Source of the DNA: Panagrolaimus kolymaensis
Lineage: Eukaryota > Nematoda > Chromadorea > Rhabditida > Panagrolaimidae
NCBI GenBank assembly: GCA_028622995.1
Contig: JAJQJQ010000010.1
Location: 5,941,650 to 6,005,649, forward strand
Direction: 5' to 3'
Length of the DNA stretch: 64,000 bases
The first letter of the stretch is position 1. Each line of letters begins with the position of its first letter. Below, in pieces: positions 10,604-23,579 of the stretch. The notes under the pieces were generated by a model. It was not told the DNA's origin and did not search any database. It saw only the letters and a list, made by a program, of their open reading frames with translations. A program made the position numbers and the translations under genes.

Positions 10604-12815
10604 TTAATGTTTATGAGCATTTTTATGTTTATTGGTTTTATTGGTTCGTACAGCTTGGAACGAAGCTGTAGCTTGTTTGGAAGTACGAGTTTTTGTAGTG
10701 ACAATTGTTCGTTCAATTGGATGAATTTTTCGTACAATTCCAACTGCTTTAGTTTTACCTTCACGAAATATTATTCGAGTTTTTTCTTTAATAAATTCAG
10801 GATGACGAATAAAATTAAGGGTTACTTGGGCTCGATCACCCGTTCTTAAAACTTCTTTATCCATTGAAACTATGGTAGCTGTTTGACGAACGGGACCAGC
10901 GTGAACTGAAAAAAACAAATTGATTTTGTGATTTTAAGTTTAAAAAAACGTTAAAAAAAACTTACTCATTGCTTGATAATTAGCCATAATGGTTGTAGGA
11001 TGGTGTAAAATATAAACTTCTGCGTCAAATTTTTTACATGCTTGCGGCTGCACTGATTGATCAACCAATACCATACCTTTACGAACATCACGACGTCCAA
11101 ATTTTCTGTAAAAATAAAAGTTTTTTTTATTATTCACTGACATTATAATTTGTTTTATTTATTTTTTGGTTTGGAATTTTTTTTTGAAGAAAAATGGCTT
11201 ACTTTACTGCGAAAGAACCCGTTTGACCTGATTTAATAGAATTAACCGGCACACGTTTTCGATGAATGGATTTGATTGGGATAGGAATAAATTGACCAAG
11301 GGCATCGGGGCCAAGTAAAAGAGTATCACCAACAGAAATTCGTCCACCGGTGCAAGTTCCAGAAACCACAGTTCCTACACCTTCAACAGAAAAAGTTTCA
11401 TCAATTTGGAATTCAGCTGGAGCATCTTCATTTATTTCTCGATGAAGAGGAATTAGATTTAAGAAAGTCTTCAATAAATCCAAATTTATACCAGAAACAT
11501 TAGAAACTTGAAAAATGGGACATAAAGTTCCTCCAGAGAAATTTCTAGCTGCATGAACAACATCATCCATATTTTTGATAACCACGGGAAACTTTCCAGC
11601 TCCTCCACTTTTCATTAATTTATCAACCATTTTCATAGTTTGTGCAAGGATATTTTCAGGGCACATATCAATTTTAGTGACCACCGCAAAAACGGGAATA
11701 TGCAAATTTAATGCTATCGAAAAATGTTCACGCGTAGTTCCAACGATGCCAGCATTTGATCCGATCATAAGCATGGCATAATCAGGCATATGTCCAGTCA
11801 TTCCAAAAATGGTAGTTTTTAAATATTTTTCATGTCCCGCAAGATCAATGAAAGTTACAACCTAAAAAGACTGATTTATTAAATGTTTCATAAAATGTGT
11901 GACATACTTTAGAAGCATCACAGCATACTGTGGGCCAATGTAATTCTCCACTATGAGGATTAGGATTATTTACAACATTTCCATCCATATCGAAACCGAG
12001 GATATCTAAAAACGCTAAATTTCAGGAAAAGTCCGAAAAATAGTTATTACTAACCATTTCCAACCGATGAAGTTCGTCCAGATTCAAATTCATGTTTATG
12101 CCTACAAATTCGAATCATAATTTTTCTTTAACTATATTCTCATATTAAAAAAAGTTGTTTACCGAAAAAGTCTTTGTCGAGCTAATCCTCTTCCATCATC
12201 CAAAGTATTATGAGTCAAAACTCCAAGTAAGGTGGATTTTCCCGCATCAACATTACCAACCACCGCTACACGAACCTACAAATACTTATGTAATGTTTAA
12301 AAAACAAGATTTTTTTGAATGTAGCAATACAAACCTCAATAAAATCTTTTTCATCAATGTTTTTCCTTACAAACACTGCTTGAGTAAATTTGTCTCGAGA
12401 TCTATTATAGACGGTAAGAGGATAAGTCCGACAACCCAATTCCTGGAGGGCTTCATTATTCTTTGTTAAAGCTAATTCCAAATCCTTCTTACTAAGTCCT
12501 AAAAAAATTTAAGTACGTCTCAAAAAAAAAAACAAGATTCAAAGTCTATGGGACTAACAAGAACAACAACAAACCTTGAGTATTGCCGCCATCAGCAGAA
12601 GCTCCAACTTCAACAAAGCATTCACCTTCCCCAGCAGCAAGATGATCTTTAACATTTGCAATGTAACTTTTCATATTTTCTGGTTGATCAGTTATGAGGA
12701 AATCACATCCAAATGAACCACTTTCAGTTTCCATTGCATTATCCTCATCATCTTCATCCCCAGCGGCAGCAGCAAAGGCTGCCGATAAACTAGCTAATCG
12801 TGTATCCACCGTCAT
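10604..12815 (-). CDS. cgp-1: GTP-binding protein 1 (GTPBP1/GP-1 family translational GTPase)
   Basis: GTPBP1-family proteins are EF1A-like GTPases tied to ribosome rescue and mRNA surveillance. Exons (minus): 12575-12815, 12335-12498, 12163-12275, 12055-12101, 11908-12005, 11203-11861, 10966-11105, 10604-10905; 1,764 bp, 587 residues. The G1 motif GNVDAGKST is at 142-150, G3 DLAGHEKY from 227 and G4 TKID at 283-286. Domain II contains [13 protein letters not shown] and domain [15 protein letters not shown]. The N-terminus is acidic ([15 protein letters not shown]). The Lys/His-rich C-terminus ends KHKNAHKH. The ATG at 12815 lies one base after a cttttag acceptor-like site, so a leader may be spliced directly in front of it. 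The cgp-1 symbol is by family resemblance. Confidence 0.94.
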
Positions 12816-15800
12816 ACTAAAAGTTTAAATATTTATTAGACTATAGAATTTATCATTTAAAATTAATAATTACATTGTTTCTTTACACGTCCACTCAAAC
12901 TGCAAAAAAGCCGATTTTCTTTATATATTTTTTTAAAACTTCTATAAAGCGAAGCAAATGAGCAGCAAGCAAGAATAAGAACTATATATTCGTTTTGAGA
13001 AAATCTTTTTTTGGTTTATATAATCATTGTATTGTATTTAAACGGGTTATATTAAACACTTTTATTTGAATTAACATCGGAAGAAATAATAAACTAAAAA
13101 ATTTAGCAGCAAAGATATTTAATTAAAACATTTAGAATGTTTCTCTTAAATGAGTAAGTAAAAAATGAAAATGGAACAGCTGCTATTTATATGTATGTAT
13201 GATGAAAAATTGCAAGTTATTGCACCAGATAGATAATTTTTGGCAAACCCCTTTTTCCACTTTTGTAACTGGTAATTTCCGGATGCTCGTTTCTTATTAT
13301 TATTACAGTCATTATTCGATGGCCGATTTTGAAATCGCTTTTATTTTAATCTTGAAATTTTCCCTGCCTTTTCTTACTCACGATGGTGCAACTCTGACGA
13401 AAATATTATCTTTTTTCTTCTTCAAAAAATAATTATTAATTCGTGCATTAATAATTAGTAATTCTGTGTATATTTTTAGTTATTTGTTATTAAAAATAAA
13501 ATCAGAAAATTAGTTAGTTACCTTCTTCCTTTAATTAGTGTTTATCATATGTCAAAAATATTATTTTTTTTTCTGCCTTTCATCTTTTTTTATTACGATA
13601 ACAAAAACCTGGATACAAAAAAATCAAAAGTGCATCTTTTTTATTAAAAAGGAAAAAAATGCAAATGTATTATTAAAAATTTTTTTTATTAAAAAATAAT
13701 TTTATTTTTGTACTTTTTTTTTGTATGGAAAATTTAAAAAATGAAGTATAATAAATTGAAACAATTAATTAATTGACTCTCGATCTAATAAGCCACCCAT
13801 AAAGATTTTGAAATGACGAAGGTTTTTTTATTGCATTCATACGTGAACTTATTAATCTAGGATCCGTCTTCTTCTATTCATTAAATTTTTTTTTTTGAAA
13901 ATGGAAAATAGCAAAAAAAGAAAGAAAAAAGAGAGGTTATTTTTTTCAATTCATTTAATTTTTCATTTTCATTCATCCAAATAAAAATAATTCATTTTCA
14001 ATAATATGTCTATCTATCTATTCTTATATTTTCCTAGCACAACTATATTAATGCAATCTTCCGTTGTCGCCGTCGCCGTCGTCTTCGTCGGATGTCTGAT
14101 GACGCAAAACAACCGCAAACGACAGATTCGTCTTCACTCATGGTTAAGCATTACTTCGATTCGACTGACTAAATACTTAAGTTGAGCAGAAAAATAAAAG
14201 TTGTTAAAAGATCTTTAACACTTTCATATTATTAATATTATTATTACTTCATTAAAATGAAATATAATTAATTTTTTAAGGATACGATGCCTAAATTACG
14301 CAAATTACGCATGTCTGGCAAAAGTTCAGAAAAAGAAAATAAATGTAGGAGAATCAAAAAACAAAGAAGCTGTTGATTAAAGAATGAAAAATTAAAAAAA
14401 AGTTGAACTTTTGGCTTCTGACTCACATGAGTCAAAAAAGATTTAAAATTTAGTTTCGAAGAAATTGAAAAACCATGAAATCTAAGCAGCTTTCTTGATT
14501 AATGGCTAATGGAAGAATACAAAAAAAGCCAAGGTACATCTTGAGTTTTTTTTTATTTCAGGTAAATAAATACTTTTGTATCGAAAAAACAAGATTAATA
14601 TAGGAAAAAAAAATTAAAGACTACATTAATTAGGGTGTGTTTTTTTCTTTTATCGTAGTTATTAAATAAATCGGCTTTGGTACTTTTTTGGGCGTAAAAA
14701 ACATATAATTGTAATATTTTAACCTTTAAAAAAAATTTCGTAAAAAAAAGTATTTTGGTGAAAGATAAAAGTAAAATCTGTTTTTTTCTTCTCATTTTTT
14801 CAAGAATCGTAAAAACAAAATCTTAAAAAGGTCTTTAAATTTTTTTTCTTCTTCTTCTGGATGATATAAATGACGTATCTGCTTTTTTGGAGATATCTCT
14901 GGTGCTCTTGCAAAATAATGTTTGCTTTATGCTAATCTCAAGAGGGTCAGCTTCTAAATGTCATCGCATCGTCTAAGAGCGGAAAATAAACATGATCTTG
15001 ACGACGACAAAAAATCCTTTTTTTCTTTCGGATTTATTTTCTTTCATTTTTTTGCTCTTTGTAATCAGTTGTTTATGGTACAAAAATCTCATGTCTATCT
15101 ATATAAAAAGCTGTCTTACTAGCTAACATTTAGCTTTTACTACTTTACAACCCATCATCATTATCAAAAATTGGGAATAAAGATACAAAAAAACCAAATC
15201 CGCCAACTCTTTTTCTTCTATGCCAATGCTTTTTTTTTCCACCTATAATTAAAAAAGGTTAAAAACTAGTCAGTCACGTTTTCATTTTTTGACCATTGTT
15301 CTTTAAAACAGCAAATGAAAAAAGGAGACTGTAAGAAAAAAGAGACTAGTAATTTTATTTTTTCCTTTTAAACACCATAATTTTTTTTGCCTATTATTTT
15401 TTTTATAAACTCAAAATGATTGAAAAATAATAACAGAGTCTGAACTTCACTTTTTTTTCTCGCCTTCTTTTATTTTTTTTTTATCCCTATTCTTAGGATA
15501 GAAATAACTTTCGATAAAAACTTCTTTTTTTAAAAAGGGAAAGCTTAAGACAAATAACTTTTTTGGGAAAACATAATTTTTTCTTGTTATTAATATTTTG
15601 ATATTTTTGTTTGGCTTTTGTTTTGCTTTCAACATATTTGTTCTCTCTACAGTAATATGTTTTTAAAAATTAGAAAAAAAGTGTTTTTCTTCTTTTACAT
15701 TTCTTTGTTCAATAAAGTTTTGAAAATCAAAAAGAAAAAATCTCATTTACAATAATATCGTTTTCCACACTTCTACGTTGTTAATTGTGGCACCTAACTA

Positions 15801-17218
15801 ACAACTATTTTACCCTTCACTTAATTTACAGCATCATCAATCTTTTAATTAAAAAAATAAAACAGCGAAAAAATATTAATATCGTATTTCATGCTGTTAT
15901 TGTCATATCCTCTTTTTTTAGAATCTTATTGGGAGAAAAAAAATTAAAAAAACAGTTACGTAAATTTTTTGTGCTTTCATGTATAAAATTTATGATGGAA
16001 ATTTCTTTGTTTTTTCTGTATTATACAAAAAAAACATACGTCTTAACTTTTGTGTTTTCAAGCGATGAAGCAAAAAAAAAATTTAGGATAGAAATTTCGT
16101 TCTTTTGTAATATATTTTTTAAACTTAAATTTTTTTCTTTAAAACAAAAGAAATAACTTTTTATTTGTATTTAAATTTTTTAAGAAACCAAAACTTTGGT
16201 CGAAAGTTACTTACTAACCCATGACCTCGATGAATGTGTGTTATTGTGCTTTTCTTTTTTCTCGAAATGCACATATGACAAGAAAAACAATGGCGTGATA
16301 TTTATTCTTCCATTTTAAACAATGAAAAGAAATTTAAATTTGTCTAGTCATTTTTATTTTTTATTGTTTGAAATTTGTATGCTTTTCTGCTTTTCACATC
16401 ATTTTGGAGTAAAAGTAAAAAAAAATTTTAAATTTTTAAAGTACAGTAAAAAATGAAGAAAGAAAAGATTTTTTTCTTGTAATTTTTTTTATTATTAAAA
16501 AGTTAAAATATTAAAAAAGGCTAAAAGTTTTTCTTTGTCTGGCGGCTTTGCTTGTTTTCTTCCTTTTTCTCACAGAAAAAAGAAAGATGGAAAAACAAAT
16601 TAAAGTACGATATTTTTTTTTCTCTTAAAACAAGGGATAACAAAAACATTAATAATACCCTTCATTTTTATTTTTTGGCTTATTGCCCGCCGCTTATGGA
16701 TGATTATAGCTCCGCCCATTTTCTTACACTACCTCCTTTTTTTCTTTTTTGAGACTGGATATGTCTGCGCCGCTACTAGAGTTTTTTTTCTTGTTGCCAT
16801 TTGCTCCACCTCTGAACTTCGAAATCTCTGTGTTTCCATCACTCTTAATAAAAAGGACTATAAAAAAAATCTTTGTGTGTGTGTGTTTGTATTTTACACC
16901 GTCGTTGAATATTTATAAATATAAAGATTCAAGAAAAAAAAGGAAAAAAAGCTTTTTTTATTTTTAAGCTAATTATTACCTGTCGTCGTCTGGAGATTGC
17001 TTGTTTTTCTTTATTTATTTTTTTCTCACCTCCATTCATTCACCTAACTCCCTCTCAACCTTACTTCTTTGCGCGTGTGGCTTAAATTTGTTAAAATTAT
17101 TTTGATTATTTTGTTAAATAAAAAAAATAATTTAAAGGAAACCAATCTTGACGACAAGCCTGATTCAAATTATTTTTCTCTCAACAACTTCAGTCACTCA
17201 TAAAACTTAAATACAAAA
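12816..17218. other. 4.4 kb spacer, no gene seen
   Basis: Divergent region between the GTPBP1-like gene and the small secreted-protein gene. It is made mostly of poly-T/poly-A tracts. A gtcgcc/gtcttcgtc patch lies near 14065-14090. Several short open frames here are low-complexity (Phe/Lys/Asn) and match no family. I saw no tRNA or rRNA. Some of it may be regulatory sequence for either gene. Confidence 0.5.
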
Positions 17219-19676
17219 ATGAAAATTCAGATGGCTACGATGGTGTTATCAATTTTTATTATTTTTACTTTATTATTTTCTCATTTAGCTGAATGTAATC
17301 CATCTGGGCCTTCATGTACTGTAACAATAACTACGGTAAGCTTAATTAAAGTATAAAAAAGGATAATGGACGGGCGGGTAATCGCTTGCAAAAATAGCTT
17401 CTTTCTATAAAAAGAAATTCTAAATATAACTTTGTGAAGCCTTGAGTTTCATTGTTTTATGCAAAAAATAGATTCTTTTTCATTCGAAGATACTACATAA
17501 ATTTTTTTGCAGACTATGATTTAAAAATAGTAATAATAATATCAAAGAATTTTATAGTATGCACTGAAAAAAAAAATTTGCTAAAAAAGGAAGCGTTTTT
17601 TACTTTCTAGACAGTTTTTTTTCTCCTTCACCAAGAACGAAAGAAAGAAAAAAAACCATACTAAATCTAAATTTGGGTATTCCACCTGTCTGTGACCTTT
17701 TTGACGATGATATATAAAAATATATTTTAAAATTCAAAAATCTTTAAATCTTTGAAGTTTATAAAAAAAATACAGATGATTGTGACCTGCTAAAATTTTA
17801 TTTATTTTAAATTTTTTTGCACCTTTCAACTTTTTTTCAAACATCTTTCTTGCTTGCTGGCTTGCTACAAAACGACCACGACGGACTCATTTTGGGATGA
17901 TTATAAAGGTCATGGGAAACAAAAATATTGGTCTGACTTTAAAATTAGCGACACACTTGACTTTTGTCTCCTATTTTTTGGTGGCTATTTCGAAATCGAA
18001 GAAACAAGACACAAAAGTGATGGGAAAAATCAAAAGGGATAGTTTTTTTTCCCATAGTCTTTGGGAACTTTTCTTTTCTAAATATTCTAAATAAAGCAAA
18101 GGCCATTGATCATTTCACTTAAGCTTAAAAGAGAAATCTGTGGCAGTTATAAAAACTCCAAACATTTGAGCTGAAGATTCTGGGTAAACACCACAATTAC
18201 ACATACCTATTAGGGTTTAAAAGTATAAACAAAAAATAATTATTTTTGTACAAACCACCACCGAGACTAGTCATCATAATCATTTTTTAATCCTTTCACA
18301 AAAAATACAGTAAATTTATCATCAGCTTATCAGCTGCCTTTCTAAAAATATATATTATTATTTATTATTTTATTTTATTTTTTTAGCTATGTAGTACATA
18401 AATATGAGAAAAAAAATTATTTTCGAGTTCAAAAAACTTTTTATTTTTCAAAAAAAACTTTGTAGCCTCTCATGATTTTTGTGCCTTGTGCCGCCGCAGT
18501 AAAAGTCGTCTGTTTTTGTCTGTCTACCTACTTTTTAAAAAAATCTATTTACAAGAATTTCACTATCACGTCTCATCTTTTTTTAAATTTTAATATTTTT
18601 CATATGACCGATCAAAATAAGAGATTAATGCTAATTTTTTACGTATTAATGAATCTCATAATTCTTACCTAAAATTTTAAGCGAGCTATTGCGCTTCATT
18701 TCATTCAGACGCATTTTTTAATTTTATGCCTTAGCTTTTGTCTCAAGCAATTATGACGTTAATACTTAGACATACATAATATGCCGCCGTCGGAAGCTCT
18801 ATGTTTACATATATCTTTTTTTAAACAATGCATTTAAATGGTCAAAGTTAAAATTGTTTATAAATATGTCTAAGTCTCAACGCAATTACTCTTTCGAAGA
18901 TTGTTTTTGTCGAGTTTTAAAAAACAAAAACCATGCTTCTTTTTTTCAATTATTTTTTTAAAAAATTTTCACTTTATTACTACCGTAATTTTTTATACAT
19001 ACTTTAAACACACTCGCAACTTCATAAAATGAGAGAGGGTTTATGCTGTTCACAAACTATAAAACAACTGTTTTGTTGTTTTGGAAATTGAAGGATTTCC
19101 TTTTGAAGGGAAGGAAGTGTGTTTTTTTTAATGCGACGAAATAAAGCACCAAAATTACTTTTTGTTTTTAAGTTTTTTTTAATTGTTTAAAAAATATTAA
19201 AAAAAGATATTAGCACATGTTTGCTGATTACTTTATTTTAATATTACAATATTAGACGTAAGAAAAGAAAATTAATATAACCAAAAAAAGAAATATTTAA
19301 ATCCTCTCTCTCGAACTTTGATGAGACAAAAAAAGTTATATTTAAATGTCAAAAGGTGGATTAAAAAATAAATAAAATAAAATAAAGTGGAGGAGATAAA
19401 CTATGAGGAAAATGCAAAAAGATAAAAAAACTTACGTAGGATAAAAAAATCAAAGAAAAGAAAAAATATAAATGTTAAAACAAAAGGATTAAAAAACGGA
19501 ATAAAATTATGATGTTATCAATATTTTATTTTTTTTTGTATTTTCAGACGAAAACATTCAAAGGACATTGCGTAAAATTAAGTAAACGTGGTTTGGTTAA
19601 AATTGGATGTCAAGCTGAAGGATATTTGGATCCTGAAAATGATGATTGTGTTGAAGCTGAAGAAATATTTGGCTAA
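17219..19676 (+). CDS. Small secreted Cys-containing protein, 81 aa, unrecognised
   Basis: Two exons, 17219-17335 and 19548-19676, joined in phase 0 across a 2.2 kb GT-AG intron (ctacg/gtaagc, tttcag/acgaaa). The first 25-30 residues are a hydrophobic signal peptide (MVLSIFIIFTLLFSHLA). The short mature chain contains NPSGPSCTVTIT, FKGHCVKLSKRGLVKIGC and PENDDCVEAEEIFG. Five cysteines follow the hydrophobic stretch, an odd number, so one may pair with another molecule or be lost on signal cleavage. I do not know the family; secretion is inferred. Both splice sites and the stop are clean, but exon 1 rests mainly on its signal peptide and the phase match. Confidence 0.65.
17336..19547 (+). other. 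Large intron of the small secreted-protein gene
   Basis: At 2,212 bp this is the longest intron inferred in the window; most others are about 45-60 bp. It holds no coding exon I can support. Poly-T/A tracts and isolated short frames only. Confidence 0.5.
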
Positions 19677-22387
19677 TATTTTATGTTGATTCTTTTATTA
19701 TTTTTTATAGGTAAGCAAAATAAACTTTAAAATTACCAGAATTTTAACTAAAGATTTTATTTCAGATTTGTTCTCTCCTCCTTGCATGCATAGTTGTTGT
19801 TACATTACAGTATCCAACCTTTCGCATGTGTCCATTATTGCCTTTGCTCAAATTTTTCTTTATTAATTTTTTGTTTTGTTTTGTTAACTATAGGTTATTT
19901 TTTATTGTAAAAAAAAAGAAGCAGCTTTTATGAATGATCTCAATATTATATTTTGCGGCGTGTATGATCTCTCTATCTTTCTAAAATACACTTTAACATT
20001 TATTCGTATTTTCTTCTTCCACATATAAATCATATAACCATCATCAGCTTTATTTTTTAAGCATAAATATGCCTTTTTAATTATTACTATTTTTTAAATT
20101 AAATGACGATGTTTTCAATTTTTTGTATTTTTGTTTCAATCTCGAAATTCATAATTTTTTATTATTTTTTTTTCTCTAAATTATTTCACTCACAAATTGA
20201 CGGGTTTCGTTTATTAATGACGAGATTTTTTTATTAAGCTTCGTCGAGGCGGCTCCTATTTTTTATAAATTGAAACCTTTTTATCGAATAATTTTTTTTA
20301 TTTGTTATATCCTGTTCTGTTTTTTTTTCTATTCGCACATATCGTTTCTTTTTTGAATTATATCATTTTCTTTTTGTTTTAAAATTTAAAAAAAATTGTA
20401 ACGTCATTTTAATACATTTTTGTTTGTTAAATATTAATATCATTTTTTTTACTACAGTTAATGAAAAAATATACTTGTATCGAAAGGTGTTATGGTGTAC
20501 TTAGATTATTGTATGTCTCAAATACAAAAAAGCCGATGAAGAAGAAAAAAAAACATTGACTTTCTTTTTTTGAAAGTATCTAATCTTTAAAAAAAACATA
20601 TACGCTTTTTAAAAAAACTAAAAGAAATCTCAGAAAAAATGCAAAAAAAAAATGAGGGGAAAGGCTGATGTATGTTTGTTTATTTGTTTCTGTTAGACGT
20701 CAAACGTCAAATTTTTTAAAAGAAAGTTGTTTAGAACATTGATGCCATTAAGGAAAAGCTACAGTGTCAAAGTCTACGACAACAATAAAATTTGCTCGTG
20801 TTTTAATTTAATTTAATTTTATTTTATTTGCAACAAACTCATGTGACAAGAAAATTATTAAAGCTTAACAAACAAAAAAGATTTAAAAACTTTTTCCTAT
20901 AAAAAAAGGAAAAATGTAATTAAATTTTTTTGCTAATAAAGTATTTAGTTTTACACAACAAAAAAAATAATTTGACATGCAATAATAAATATATTTTTTT
21001 TGTTGCTGCGTCTTTTTTGTCGTTCACAGCTTAAAAGTTTATTATACCACCACCATATAGTTTGATAGGGCTTCAAGAAACCATAAATTGCAAACAAATT
21101 AATTTTATTTTATGTTTTTTTACTTAGAAACATTGTTGTAACATAGTTAAGCCATTTCATCAACATCGTAGAAAAAAATGTGTTACGTTTACTATTAACA
21201 GACGGTAAACAAAAAATTTATATTGAAACACGTTAAACAAAAAAAGCACAAAACGGATTATATTACCAATGAGATTAATTACCCCCAGATTTATTTATTT
21301 TATTTTCAAAGCTATGAAACAATACAATTTTAAACTTTTTTTTGTCGTCGTATTTGTTGTAATTTAATTAAGAAATTGATAGTCTATCATCCTCTATGAA
21401 TTTTAATTCTTATTACTTTATTTTAGTTTGGATGTATTTAAAAATCAAGGATCTATCTAATAGTCTCGTGAGCTTAAAGCTTAACATTCACGAAATACAA
21501 AAACAAAACAAAAAAATCTTAAAGACTTCCGCAATCCTGTTATTTATTTATCTAGAAAACTAAAAAAAAAGCTAAACCATCGCAGTAACCTTTTTAATTT
21601 TTAAGCCTTATTAGTGTCAAACTATTTCTTCTCTCGTAAGTCTCGAAAAAGCTTACAAAAAAAAAAGAAAGATTAGTACATGGATGCTGACTACAGTTTT
21701 TCTTAAATAAACAATTTTTGTTTTGAAGTAGAAAAAAAGAAAGAGATCAAATATTTTTTCGAGAAATATTGTTATTTTATTTTTACATGTGACAAAATTT
21801 TTTAAAGTAACTATTGTAAGAGTGAAAAAAAAAGATGCAAATCTCTTTGGCTATTTTAATCTTTTAAAAGATAATATTTTTTTGCAGGAAAAAAATGAAT
21901 GGACACAACAGAAGATGGCACCAAATTTGCAACAAAAATACATATATTGTACTTTATTTAACCTCGAATTTTAAAGAAATGAAAAAAATGCTTTTTTTAT
22001 GGATTATTTGGAGGATAATCTGAACGCATTAAACGTAAAAAAAACACAATATGGTAAATGGAATGTTTTTGCATCAAAATTGAAGATCGTTGATATTTTA
22101 TATAAACATTGTGTCATGTTTAAAGAAGCGTAATAAAATTCCAGCTGAAGCAGAATGTGTGTTAAAAATAAATTTAAATTAATAAAACCATAGAGACTAA
22201 ATAAAATACACCCAAAAAATGCGCAAAACTAAATATGCATATTCAAAGTTTATTTTAGAATCATTTAATAAATTATTTATGTATAATATTTTTAAATTTT
22301 TTTTATTTGTCCACGTAAAAGTTTACAATTCTTCGGAGGAGGAAAAAGCATTCTTTTTCTTTCTAACTGCTACCATAAGATAATGTT
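19677..22387. other. Intergenic, no gene seen
   Basis: Extremely A/T-rich with many homopolymer runs. The region just after 19677 is the 3' UTR of the small secreted-protein gene. No open frame here has family resemblance or a partner exon. Confidence 0.5.
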
Positions 22388-22434
22388 ATTTGTTACAGCC
22401 CTGTAAGCAAACCGACATTCTTGTAGGTTGAAAC

Positions 22435-23317
22435 CAGTGTTGTCGATTAATCGAAATCCTTCGATTATCGATTTCGATTAATCGAAATTAATCGAAAGTT
22501 TTCGGTTATCGATTATCGATCGATTAATCGAAAATCGAAAGTCTCGATTATCGATTTTCGATTAATCGGCAAATTAATCGATTCGATTAATCGAATTTTT
22601 TTAGTTATTAAAAACCATATTTTTTTATTACAAAATTTAATAAGGTGATAAAAATTTCGACTTTAAATTCGAATTCAAAACATAAAAACACATTTAAAAT
22701 ATTTTTTTAGTCTAAAATAATAGATTTGAAAATTTCTTTTATGAGTACATTAATGTTTTGTCGAATCATCAAAAGCCTGGAATACATAATTTTGCGTAAA
22801 AAAAGAGGCTATAATTGTTTACACATTTTATAAAAATATGGATTACACCACTTTTAAGTTAGTTTATGAGAGTATCCAGACTTTCATGAGTAATTTGTAA
22901 AGATTATAAAACCACAAGAATGTTTTCTCAAATTTTGGAACCATAAGTAGGAAACTAATGAAAAAATATTTTTGAGAATTCAGAAATAAGGAAAAAATAG
23001 CTTATAAAAGTTTAAATAGGTAAAAAATACACAAAAAAACAGAATTGGAAAAAATTTTCAGGCAAAAAATAGCCAAATTAGGGCTTATTTTGAGGTAAAA
23101 AACGTAAATTTTGTCATTCGATTAATCGATAATCGGATGCTTCGATTATCGATTTCGATTAATCGAAATTAATCGAAATTTTTCGATTATCGATTATCGA
23201 TCGATTAATCGAAAATCGAAAGTCTCGATTAATCGAATCGATTAATCGAAAATAATCGAATTTCGATCGGTTATTTTTCGATTAATCGTTCGATTAATCG
23301 AATAATCGACAACACTG
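22435..23317. mobile_element. Inner hAT-type non-autonomous element with cgattaatcg subterminal repeats
   Basis: An 883-bp element that begins CAGTGTTGTCGATTAATCG and ends CGACAACACTG. The exact 8-base duplication gttgaaac flanks it (22427-22434 and 23318-23325) and is outer-element sequence, so it landed after the outer element. Both ends are packed with cgattaatcg/tcgattatcga units. The middle (about 22600-23110) is A/T-rich with no open frame for a transposase. Confidence 0.88.
22455..23310. repeat. Subterminal cgattaatcg repeat clusters of the inner element
   Basis: Two clusters, about 22455-22595 and 23120-23310, share a near-identical stretch of roughly 100 bases in the same orientation (from cgattatcgatttcgattaa to aaaatcgaaagtctcgatta) and are also rich in self-complementary units. 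In hAT elements subterminal repeats of this sort are usual transposase-binding sites; that role here is inferred. Confidence 0.75.
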
Positions 23318-23579
23318 GTTGAAACCGACAGTTGTCGGTCTAGACCGACAAAAGCAACTTTTAGAACGAAAGTTTCACTTTGTTTTTGATTTTCAAAATC
23401 TTTCGAAATCTTTCAAAATTAGGAAATTTTTCGAAAGATTTTGTTAAAATTTCGTAAGACTTTGAAAATCAAAAACAAAGTGAAACTTTCGTTCTAAAAG
23501 TTGCTTTTGTCGGTCTAGACCGACAACTGTCGGTTTCAACCGACAAGAATGTCGGTTTGCTTACAGGGCTGATTTGTTA

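Larger units (their letters stand above)
22396..23571. mobile_element. Outer hAT-type non-autonomous element (palindromic), split by a second insertion
   Basis: The ends are CAGCCCTGTAAGCAAACCGAC at 22396 and its reverse complement ending at 23571. The same 8 bases, atttgtta, lie just outside on both sides (22388-22395 and 23572-23579), a target duplication of hAT length. Without the inner insertion the element is about 285 bp and almost wholly palindromic: the arm gacagttgtcggtctagacc...gaaactttcgttc after 23326 is mirrored before 23571 around a centre near 23430. No transposase is present, so it would depend on an enzyme encoded elsewhere. Confidence 0.88.

Noticed and set aside
12816..17218. 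tRNA or other structural RNA genes in the long spacer
   Set aside because: I found no cloverleaf-like stretch with the conserved A and B box sequences. A covariance-model scan would be decisive.
21241..21300. Possible spliced-leader-like gene (attaattaccccc)
   Set aside because: Only part of the leader motif is present, without the following donor and Sm site in proper order.
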